64,000 nt of DNA, from assembly GCA_009773395.1 (NCBI GenBank), contig WRPI01000001.1, positions 248,001 to 312,000 on the forward strand, written 5' to 3'. Below are positions 34,922-42,978 of the stretch, in pieces. The notes beneath the pieces are model-generated. The model was not told where the DNA came from. It made no database searches and saw nothing but the letters and a program-made list of their open reading frames with translations. Each line of letters starts with the position of its first letter. Position 1 is the stretch's first letter. The DNA is from Hyphomonadaceae bacterium (lineage in GTDB: Bacteria; Pseudomonadota; Alphaproteobacteria; Caulobacterales; Aquidulcibacteraceae). The translations under genes were made by a program, and so were the position numbers.

Positions 34922-37900
34922 TTGAAACAAAGTTCCAGTATTTTTGAGCAAAATGGCCCCAATGTTTACACAATTGAGCCACATCAGAGCTTTTTGGATG
35001 AATTGGCTTTGGTGCTCAAGTCTGAACTACTTGAAAATTCACAAAGTGATTTTGCACTATCCGATGCGATAATATTGCTCCCAACACGCCGCGCCGCGAG
35101 AGCTTTGCAAAGCGCTTTTCTGTCTGCCTGCAATGAAAATGCGATGATTTTGCCGCGCATCAGAACCATTGGCGATATCGAACCCGAAGAAATGAACTTA
35201 CTCGAATTGTCGCAAACCGATAATTTGCCGCCCGTAATACCAGATTTATTGCGAAAATTCACTTTGGCCAAAATGATAATGGCGCGTGACAGTGCAGCAC
35301 AGTGGAATAGTAATTTGGTTACGGCGCTCCAAGGAGCCGACGCTTTGGCGGATTTATTGGAATCTGCGGAATTAGTTACTAATGGCGAGGCTGGCTTTGA
35401 TTGGTCCAAATTAGACGATTTAGTCAAAGATAAAGAAATTGCTGCGCATTGGGAAAAATCCAAAGAGTTCTTAGAAATTGTCACCAAATTTTGGCCTGAG
35501 TATTTGAAAGCCAATGGCTTTTGTGACCCTGCATTCAAGCGCCGTCGGGCTGTGGAATTATTGGCACAAAATTGGGAAAAAGCGCCGCCAACAATCCCCA
35601 TCATATTGGCAGGTTCAACCGGCGCACTCCCTTCAACCCAAAAACTGATGAAAGTTGTAGCGGGTCTTAAATATGGTGCTGTAGTTTTGCCGGGCCTTGA
35701 CAAAGCGCTGCCTGACAAAGTTTGGGCAAATGTTGGAAATGAAGAAGGCCACCCACAACGCCATTTGTATGACACTATCAAATTCATAGGAATTTCACGT
35801 GACGAAGTTAAGTTTTGGCCCAGCCAAACTGAAGTGCCAATTGAAAATCTTATTTGGCGACGCAAGTTCTTAAATCTTGCGCTAACGCCTAAAGAAAGCA
35901 CTTCAGATTGGAGAAAAACAGTCGATAAAATTATGATTAAAGACCCGCATGCTATTGCAAAAGGTCTTAGTGATTTTCAAATTATCGAAGCCGAAAATGA
36001 AGATGAAGAAGCCAATGTCATTGCATTAGAATTGCGTGAAGTCTTGGAGCACAATGGTCAAACTTGCGCCTTGGTTACGCCCAACCTCGACATCGCAAGG
36101 CGGGTATCAAATAAAGTTGCAAAATGGGGCATCGAGCTTGATGTATCAGCCGGGCTTCCAATATTGCAGACTAAATTTGGTTCGTTTTTTACGGCATGTG
36201 CCGACTGGCTTTGCGACTCAGCCAACCCAATGAAAATAATGTCCCTGCTTTGCCACCCGCAAACTACGCTAGGAATGGAAAAAGAGAAGCTGGTTAGCGG
36301 CGCAGCAGCGCTTGAGTTAAATATTTTGCGCGGCGCACAAAAATACCACGATATTCATTCGCTGGTTTCCTATGTGAAAAATATCAAGCCTGAGATTTGG
36401 AAAAGCGCCAATGCTGATGGTGGTGCAGTAGTTGAAATTGTCGAGGCACTTAAACATATTGGCGAAGCCGCAGAAGCCGTAAAAACTGATATTGATTTAT
36501 CAAGCGCCACTTTGATTTTGCTAAATGCTTGTGAAGCCATTTCTTTAAGGCCTAATTCCTCGCTTTGGCGCGGGCAAGAAGGGCAAGTTTGCGCGGATTT
36601 CTTTATTGATTTACGCAATAATGGCACGGATTTACAGGTCTCGAATTTACGGCAAGGCCTAGAAGTTGTTAAGTCACTTTTGGCGTCACTAGTCGTTCGA
36701 CCAACCAACACCCACCCAAGACTAGCTATTTTGGGGCCATTGGAAGCGAGACTTTTAACTTTCGATAAAATGATTTTGGCAGGTCTCGATGAAGGCGTCT
36801 GGCCCTCTTTCACTCAAAATGACCCTTTTCTTTCCCATAAAATGCGCATTGATTTAGGTTTACAGCCCAAGGAAATGCGTATGGGTTTAACAGCGCATGA
36901 TTTTGCCCAATTATCATCTAGCCCGCGCGTTATTATTACAAGGTCGGCACGCCGCGCGGGTGCACCCAGCGTTCCTTCACGCTGGCTTTGGCGGCTTCAG
37001 ACCTTGTGTCGCGGGGCATTGTCGAAAGCAGAAGTGAGTGAAATTTTTACTGGCGCGACCGATACCAAAGCTATCACACGCGCGCAAATATTAGCCAAAA
37101 ACTTCAATCCCACCACCACCCAACCGCAACCAAAACCACCACTTGAGGCGCGGCCGCACGCATTTTATGCGACCCAAATTGAAGATTGGATACGGGATCC
37201 CTATAAAACCTATGTGAAGAAAATCCTCAAGCTCAGGCCGCTGGATCCGTTAGGTGGTGATGTGTCATCAAAAGAACGTGGAAGCGCAATTCATGCGGGA
37301 ATGGAAATTGTTGCAAATTGGATGGCAAATCCGCCGAGCGATGCTGTGGCGGATTTAATGGCGGCGTTTGAAAAGCATTTGATAGAATTTGGATTTGAGG
37401 GGCAAAAACTCAAAGAGGAATTAAGGCGCCTTGAACAAACCGCAAGCTTTATGGCGCATTATGAGTTGGCGCGTCTTGCAGAAGGGTGGGAGCCCAAAGT
37501 TGAGCAAAAAGTGAGTTGCGAAATTGATTTAGACGGCATCAAACTTGAACTAAGTGCGCGCGCCGATAGAATTGACTTTAATGCCAATGGCGATATTGAA
37601 ATTTGGGATTTCAAAACCGGAACAATACCGAGTGATAAACAAATAAATGAACTTTATGCCGCTCAATTACCAGTAACCGCCCTAATTTTACAAACTAACC
37701 CGCCTTCTGACTTCGGAAATAGCAAAGTGCGCGGTTTTGGCCACGTAAAAATCGGGGGCAGAGCACCGAAAATCAATGAATGGAAGCAAGACAAAATCTC
37801 AATTGATGAATTGATGTCTAAACTTGTCAAAGCGCTTACGCATTTATCGAGGCAATATGCAAATCCTGAGCAGGCCTATTTATCAAAACCATTTGTCCAC

Positions 37901-37996
37901 AGATTGCCCGTAAATAATTATGCTGACAAAATCGATATTTTGGCGCGACGCGCCGAATGGGCGAGCGTCATTGATGAAAAAGGGGGTGATTGGTGA
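34922..37996 (+). CDS. addB: Double-strand break repair protein AddB
   Basis: A 1024-residue subunit of the AddAB helicase-nuclease that processes DNA ends for recombination. The C-terminal third holds a RecB-type nuclease (FYATQIEDWIRDPYKTYVKKIL.., RGSAIHAGMEI, EIWDFKTG). The N-terminal part is the inactivated helicase-like region typical of alphaproteobacterial AddB. The start appears to be TTG, with AGAGG about 10 bases upstream. It overlaps addA by 4 bases (GTGA). Confidence 0.9.
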   Translation: MKQSSSIFEQNGPNVYTIEPHQSFLDELALVLKSELLENSQSDFALSDAIILLPTRRAARALQSAFLSACNENAMILPRIRTIGDIEPEEMNLLELSQTDNLPPVIPDLLRKFTLAKMIMARDSAAQWNSNLVTALQGADALADLLESAELVTNGEAGFDWSKLDDLVKDKEIAAHWEKSKEFLEIVTKFWPEYLKANGFCDPAFKRRRAVELLAQNWEKAPPTIPIILAGSTGALPSTQKLMKVVAGLKYGAVVLPGLDKALPDKVWANVGNEEGHPQRHLYDTIKFIGISRDEVKFWPSQTEVPIENLIWRRKFLNLALTPKESTSDWRKTVDKIMIKDPHAIAKGLSDFQIIEAENEDEEANVIALELREVLEHNGQTCALVTPNLDIARRVSNKVAKWGIELDVSAGLPILQTKFGSFFTACADWLCDSANPMKIMSLLCHPQTTLGMEKEKLVSGAAALELNILRGAQKYHDIHSLVSYVKNIKPEIWKSANADGGAVVEIVEALKHIGEAAEAVKTDIDLSSATLILLNACEAISLRPNSSLWRGQEGQVCADFFIDLRNNGTDLQVSNLRQGLEVVKSLLASLVVRPTNTHPRLAILGPLEARLLTFDKMILAGLDEGVWPSFTQNDPFLSHKMRIDLGLQPKEMRMGLTAHDFAQLSSSPRVIITRSARRAGAPSVPSRWLWRLQTLCRGALSKAEVSEIFTGATDTKAITRAQILAKNFNPTTTQPQPKPPLEARPHAFYATQIEDWIRDPYKTYVKKILKLRPLDPLGGDVSSKERGSAIHAGMEIVANWMANPPSDAVADLMAAFEKHLIEFGFEGQKLKEELRRLEQTASFMAHYELARLAEGWEPKVEQKVSCEIDLDGIKLELSARADRIDFNANGDIEIWDFKTGTIPSDKQINELYAAQLPVTALILQTNPPSDFGNSKVRGFGHVKIGGRAPKINEWKQDKISIDELMSKLVKALTHLSRQYANPEQAYLSKPFVHRLPVNNYADKIDILARRAEWASVIDEKGGDW

Positions 37997-40900
37997 CCCT
38001 TGATAATTCGGCACAAATTGAACTTACAAATCAGAAGCAACGCGAAGCCGCTGATCCTTATGTTTCAGCTTGGGCAAGCGCGAATGCTGGGGCGGGCAAA
38101 ACCAAGGTCTTGATTGATCGCATTGCTCGGCTTTTGCTAACAGGCGTTTCGCCCGACAAAATATTGGCGGTGACTTATACCAAAGCGGCGGCGGCCGAAA
38201 TGACAACGCGACTATTTCAAACTCTTGGCGATTGGACAGTTGCACAAGACGATGCACTTCGTGAAAAATTGCGGCATTTGGATCCAAATCTTGAAATTGA
38301 TACAGGACTTTTGAGCAATGCTCGCAGGCTTTTTGCGCGCGCACTTGAAACTCCAGGCGGGCTAAAAATACAAACAATCCACGCTTTTTGTCAGACAATT
38401 TTGAAGCGCTTCCCGATAGAAGCTGGGGTTGCGCCAGGATTTGAAGTCATTGATGATGTCGCGGCCAGTGACCTCAAGGCTCGAGCATATGAGGCGGCTG
38501 CACGCGAACTACCAGACGATTTTGCATTCATTGCTGGGCAAACTTCGCTTGAGGGCAATCGCGAACTTATTGCAATTGCAGGTCAAAAATTGGGGCCAGA
38601 CTTTGACAAGGCGCAATTGATTGCTGATCTTGAAGCGCGCTTTGGCTGGGATAGGCAAATCGAGCTTGATGCAATTATAGCAAATGCAATAGCGGTCTTT
38701 GACTATGGTTTTGTGAAGCAATGTGCGGACGCGCTCGTAGAAATCGGCGGGAAAAACAACATAAAAGCCGCCAATAAATTATTCGAAATTGTGGCAGCAA
38801 GCTATGATACTCGGTTTGATTTGTGGTGCAATTTAATCCTCACCAAAGGGGAGTTACGCGCCAGTTCGCCAATCGACAAAAAAGCAAATTCGCACGAAGA
38901 CCTAGAAGCACTTTTTGGGCCTTATTCAGGGCGCGGCGAAGGGTGGCAATTGTCCGAATCTTTGCGAGAATTTTATGATTTGGCCGAAAAGCACGAAATC
39001 GCAAAAATATGCGAGGCGACAATTTCTCTTAATTGCGCCGCTGCCATGTGGCAGAACCATTATCAGGCATTAAAGAGCGCAAGCGGGAAGTTAGATTTTG
39101 GCGACCTTATCAAAGCAACTGCGAATTTGTTTGGCATGGGGAAAAATGCATCGCTTTGGGTCATATATAAATTGGACCAAGGGATAAGCCATATTCTGAT
39201 TGATGAAAGCCAAGACACTAGCGCAGAGCAATGGAATTTAATCAAGCCGCTATTTGTGGCTATGGACGACGCGGTTCAAAGCGGAGCGTATAATGGCACG
39301 CGCTCACAATTTATTGTTGGCGATGAAAAACAAAGCATATATTCATTCCAAGGTGCAAGCCCCGAAAGGTTTTTGGCAGAAAGAAGCGATTTCAGCGCCT
39401 CGATTGAAGGTGATTTCGCGCCCGCCAACCAACAGGAACATAAAAATATTATTTTTGACGTTTCCTTCCGCAGCGGGAAGAAAATCCTTGAGGCGGTGGA
39501 TCAGGTTTGGCACTTAACTGCCGACGCGGACGTGGCGGCAAAAGCCCAGCAACATTTAGAAAATGCCGCGAAAGCCAAAAAGAGTGAAAGCGAATTTGAG
39601 CTTGAGTTTAAGTTTCAAGCTCCCACATCGCATTTTTCAGCGAGGGCGGATCAAAAAACCAGCTTTGAACTTTGGCCCCTTGAATTGGGTTCAAAGTCGG
39701 ATGATGAAACGCCTGAATATTGGGAACATCCAAAAGACATCAATCTTGACGCTTCGCCGATTAATCAATTAGCAGAGCAAATTGTAAAAGAAATTGGACG
39801 GCGTATTGGAAATAAGGTGCAAGTTTGGAATAAATCTGGCACTACGCGCAATGTCCAAGCCAAAGATTTTATGATTTTGGTTAAACAAAGAAAGCAATTA
39901 TTCCATCAAATAATTCGCCGATTAAAAGCCAATAAAATACCAGTTGCAGGTTCGGACTTGATTGTATTGAACCAAGAAATGAGCATAATTGACATTCTGA
40001 CCTTGGGCCAATTTTTATTGCGCCCAGAAGACGATTTTAATCTCGCTTGCGTCCTTAAAGGCGTTTTTTGTGGTCTTATTAGCGATGATGAGCATTTGTT
40101 TCCGCTTGCCTATGAACGCGGCAATGCCAGTTTGTGGCAAAGACTTGAAGCCAACCCAAGCCCGATTTTTGCGCCCGCAAAGAAGTTCTTGCAAGACATT
40201 ATAGAAAATTGCCAAGGCATTTCGCCTTTTGATTTTATTTCCTACGTCCTTGAGCGAAAGCACCAAGACGGAGAAATTGGTTGGGATAAAATATATTTAA
40301 GGTTTGGCATAGAAGCGCGCGAACCGATCGAAGTTTTGCTTGATTTGGCAATTCAAGCTGACCAGATGGGAATTGGCAATTTGCACGCATTCCTAGATTA
40401 TATTGAAAACCATGCCAGTGAAGTCAAAAGAGATTTTGACGGCGAAAATGATGGCGTTCAGGTGATGACAGTTCACGGCGCGAAAGGTCGTGAAGCGCCA
40501 ATTGTGATTTTGCCAGACACAACCCGCGCTTTGCCAACTTCCAAAAATAATCTGATTTTCGATAAAGACTTTGGAGTGTATATTTGGCATATTGATAAGT
40601 GCATCGAGCTTGAAGCCCTTGCCACTCAAAGAGAAGCCGCAAAACAAGATGCCCGACGCGAAGATCAACGGCTTCTTTACGTCGCAATGACCAGGGCACG
40701 GGATAATTTGATTTTGTGTGGTCATAAATTTGGCTCGGGCAAAAGCAATTATGCAAAAGACTGTTGGTATCAACGGTTTGAGCTTGCATTACCGAATATT
40801 TCTGACGCCCACGAATTTAAGCTGGCTGATGCAAATGGATTTTCGGCAAGACAAGCCAAAATTTGGGGCGAAGTGCCAGACATGTCGCACAATGAAGCGA

Positions 40901-41580
40901 AAATCGAAACCAGCAAAATCAATATTGAAATTCCGACGTGGGTTTATGCTATCCCCAAACCATTTGACCCGCCACCCAAGCGCATCGCGCCTTCAGCTTT
41001 GGTTGGTGATGACGGGCCAAGTGTCTTATCACCCGCGATTGGCGATAATCGCCAAAGATATTTGCGGGGTCGCCTAATTCACGAATTGCTGCAAACACTA
41101 CCAAATATTGAACCGAATTTCCGCGCTGAATGGGCAAAGCGCAAATTATCGCGAGAGCCAAGCATTGATGATGGAACGAGGCAGGAAATTGCCGCATCGA
41201 CATTGAGAATTGTAAGTGACCCACAATTTATTGAAATTTTCAGCACAAATAGCCGCGCTGAAGTTGCAATTATTGGCAAAGGCATCGGCTTACCTGATGA
41301 CTTTATAATTAATGGCACAATTGACAGATTGGTAATCACGGACAACGAAATATTGGTGCTAGATTTCAAAACCAACCGACCACCGCCTGCGGAAATTGAA
41401 GGCGCTTCACAAACTTATATAAATCAAATGGCAGCATATCGGGCGGTGTTGCAGGCCGCATACAAAGGAAAAAATGTCCGTTGCGCTTTATTATGGACCG
41501 ATACGCCAATTCTAATGGAAATCCCACAAGAAGCACTTGATAATGCTTTGTGCCTCATTTCAAAGACCCAAAGTGCTTGA
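37993..41580 (+). CDS. addA: Double-strand break repair helicase AddA
   Basis: A 1195-residue UvrD/Rep superfamily helicase with a fused C-terminal nuclease. Motif I is ANAGAGKTKVLIDR, motif II is HILIDESQDTS, motif V is VMTVHGAKGREAPIV and motif VI is LLYVAMTRARDNLIL. The nuclease residues are near VLDFKTNRPP. GTG start with AGGGGG nearby, overlapping the addB stop. AddAB loads RecA after chi recognition; this pair replaces RecBCD. Confidence 0.94.
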   Translation: MTLDNSAQIELTNQKQREAADPYVSAWASANAGAGKTKVLIDRIARLLLTGVSPDKILAVTYTKAAAAEMTTRLFQTLGDWTVAQDDALREKLRHLDPNLEIDTGLLSNARRLFARALETPGGLKIQTIHAFCQTILKRFPIEAGVAPGFEVIDDVAASDLKARAYEAAARELPDDFAFIAGQTSLEGNRELIAIAGQKLGPDFDKAQLIADLEARFGWDRQIELDAIIANAIAVFDYGFVKQCADALVEIGGKNNIKAANKLFEIVAASYDTRFDLWCNLILTKGELRASSPIDKKANSHEDLEALFGPYSGRGEGWQLSESLREFYDLAEKHEIAKICEATISLNCAAAMWQNHYQALKSASGKLDFGDLIKATANLFGMGKNASLWVIYKLDQGISHILIDESQDTSAEQWNLIKPLFVAMDDAVQSGAYNGTRSQFIVGDEKQSIYSFQGASPERFLAERSDFSASIEGDFAPANQQEHKNIIFDVSFRSGKKILEAVDQVWHLTADADVAAKAQQHLENAAKAKKSESEFELEFKFQAPTSHFSARADQKTSFELWPLELGSKSDDETPEYWEHPKDINLDASPINQLAEQIVKEIGRRIGNKVQVWNKSGTTRNVQAKDFMILVKQRKQLFHQIIRRLKANKIPVAGSDLIVLNQEMSIIDILTLGQFLLRPEDDFNLACVLKGVFCGLISDDEHLFPLAYERGNASLWQRLEANPSPIFAPAKKFLQDIIENCQGISPFDFISYVLERKHQDGEIGWDKIYLRFGIEAREPIEVLLDLAIQADQMGIGNLHAFLDYIENHASEVKRDFDGENDGVQVMTVHGAKGREAPIVILPDTTRALPTSKNNLIFDKDFGVYIWHIDKCIELEALATQREAAKQDARREDQRLLYVAMTRARDNLILCGHKFGSGKSNYAKDCWYQRFELALPNISDAHEFKLADANGFSARQAKIWGEVPDMSHNEAKIETSKINIEIPTWVYAIPKPFDPPPKRIAPSALVGDDGPSVLSPAIGDNRQRYLRGRLIHELLQTLPNIEPNFRAEWAKRKLSREPSIDDGTRQEIAASTLRIVSDPQFIEIFSTNSRAEVAIIGKGIGLPDDFIINGTIDRLVITDNEILVLDFKTNRPPPAEIEGASQTYINQMAAYRAVLQAAYKGKNVRCALLWTDTPILMEIPQEALDNALCLISKTQSA

Positions 41581-41626
41581 CATTGCCACGAAGCCACTTA
41601 CTTCATAAGATTATGAGGAGTTTAAT

Positions 41627-41950
41627 ATGGCCACAATCAATGTAAGCGATGACAGTTTTGAAACCGATGTTATAAGTTCAAATAAGCCAGTTCTTGTGGA
41701 TTTTTGGGCAAGCTGGTGTGGGCCATGCAAAATGATCGCGCCTTCGTTGGAAGAATTATCAGACGAAATGGCGGGCAGCATTACAATTGCCAAAATCAAT
41801 ATTGACGATAATCAGATGACACCGACAAAATTTGGGGTTCGCGGCATTCCCACGATGATGATTTTCAAAGACGGCAAAGTGGTTTCCACCCAAGTCGGCG
41901 CAATGGCGAAAAGCCGAATTGACAGCTGGATAAAAGAAGTTGTTGGCTAA
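41627..41950 (+). CDS. trxA: Thioredoxin
   Basis: A 107-residue thioredoxin with the redox-active WCGPC (Cys31, Cys34) in FWASWCGPCKMIAP and the cis-proline loop GIPTMMIF. GAGGAG precedes the ATG at good spacing. It follows addA by 46 bases, an order common in alphaproteobacteria. General cytosolic disulfide reductase. Confidence 0.95.
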   Translation: MATINVSDDSFETDVISSNKPVLVDFWASWCGPCKMIAPSLEELSDEMAGSITIAKINIDDNQMTPTKFGVRGIPTMMIFKDGKVVSTQVGAMAKSRIDSWIKEVVG

Positions 41951-41971
41951 ATTCAATTCTAGGGGCGGGTA

Positions 41972-42370
41972 ATGATTGGGGTTGTTGTTGTCGGTCATGG
42001 GAAGCTCGCTTCGGAACTGGTGAAGGCAGCCGAACATGTCGTTGGCAAACAATCCCAAATGAGCGCTATTGGCATTTATGCCGACGATGATATGGGTGAG
42101 CGGCGAGCCGAAATTTTGGCAGCTTGCCAAGCAAATGACACTGGCGATGGAGTAATTATCTTAACCGATATGTATGGTGGCACCCCGTCAAACTTGGCAA
42201 CTTCCATAATGGAGCGCGGCAACTATGAAGCTATTGCCGGTGCCAATTTGCCGATGTTAATCAAACTGGCCGAAGTAAGAAAGTCAGAAACTTTAGCCAG
42301 AGCGGCTTTTGCCGCCCAGGATGCTGCAAGAAAATTCATCGCAGTAGTTTCATCACTACTTGCAAATTAG
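41972..42370 (+). CDS. PTS EIIA component, mannose family
   Basis: A 132-residue protein of the EIIA-Man fold, with phospho-accepting His9 in VVVVGHGKLASEL and the TDMYGGTPSNLA loop. In alphaproteobacteria it usually acts with HPr, EI and HPr kinase in a regulatory PTS rather than in sugar uptake. No membrane subunits are near. It is followed by the HPr gene after 7 bases. Confidence 0.92.
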   Translation: MIGVVVVGHGKLASELVKAAEHVVGKQSQMSAIGIYADDDMGERRAEILAACQANDTGDGVIILTDMYGGTPSNLATSIMERGNYEAIAGANLPMLIKLAEVRKSETLARAAFAAQDAARKFIAVVSSLLAN

Positions 42371-42377
42371 GAATTTT

Positions 42378-42662
42378 ATGACTGACCAACCAATTTCAAG
42401 AACTCTCTATATTGCCAATAAGCGTGGCCTTCACGCCCGCGCCAGTTCAAAATTCGCTGTTTTGGCGGGTAGTTTTGCAGGCACCCAAGTGCGAGTAATC
42501 AAAGATGATGATGAGGTTGCCGGTGATAGCATTATGGATTTGATGATGCTTGCCGCTGGCATCGGGCAGAGCATTGAAGTTATCGCCGAGGGCGCAAGCG
42601 CAGAAGCCGCATTGGACGCACTCGAAGAATTGGTGAATGATTTGTTCGGTGAAGGTGAGTAG
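42378..42662 (+). CDS. ptsH: HPr-family phosphocarrier protein
   Basis: A 94-residue HPr. The phosphorylatable histidine is His19 in NKRGLHARASSKF. The serine of GDSIMDLMML matches the site used by HPr kinase in alphaproteobacteria. An upstream TTG at 42360 is in frame, but the ATG at 42378 follows AGGAATTTT and gives the normal length. It partners the EIIA-Man gene just before it. Enzyme I and HPr kinase are not in this window. Confidence 0.93.
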   Translation: MTDQPISRTLYIANKRGLHARASSKFAVLAGSFAGTQVRVIKDDDEVAGDSIMDLMMLAAGIGQSIEVIAEGASAEAALDALEELVNDLFGEGE

Positions 42663-42666
42663 GCAA

Positions 42667-42699
42667 GAGCAACGTCCTTTCAAGATGAATCGATTTTGC
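42667..42699 (+). repeat. AGAGC-type short repeat
   Basis: AGAGC, then CTTTCAAGATGAATCGATTTTG, nearly identical to 31484-31512. It begins 4 bases after the HPr stop and lies upstream of composite repeat copy 5. The pairing of the short repeat with a composite repeat in the same gap is the same as at 31.4-31.8 kb. Confidence 0.75.
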
Positions 42700-42801
42700 T
42701 CGAATTCCTGTCTTGAACTAAGTTTCGGGCTTTGCTTGAAGTAGGATTATCTGCGAATCCGACGCAGTAGCAAAAGAGCTCAAAAATGCATTAAGGGATT
42801 T

Positions 42802-42967
42802 GCTTAGGAATGGTCTCAAGGGCAGGTTTGCCCTAAGCCCATTCGCTTATTATCCCTTCGCGCCCTAGGTTTTTGGAAGAACAAGGTCTTCCATAAACCA
42901 TTCCAAAGCCACTTATTCTTTCTTTTCCAAACAATACACCAAATGCAGATATTTGCTGCAACTTGAA
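42802..42967 (+). repeat. Composite three-hairpin repeat, copy 5 (internally deleted)
   Basis: Core 42802-42910, only about 109 bases. Hairpin A (42808-42844) is intact. Central hairpin B keeps just the left arm GCGCCCTAGGTTTTTG (from 42860) and then joins directly to the inner part of hairpin C, which ends TAAACCATTCC. The junction falls in the shared GGTTTT sequence. The right flank 42911-42967 matches the right flank of copy 1. It fills the gap between convergent HPr and phosphohexomutase genes; the rest of 42700-42801 shows no gene. Confidence 0.88.
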
Positions 42968-42978
42968 GGGGCGTCGCT

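Noticed and set aside
41588-41603. AAGCCACTTA upstream of trxA resembling the right border of the composite repeat
   Set aside because: Only about 10 bases match and no hairpin is present; probably chance.
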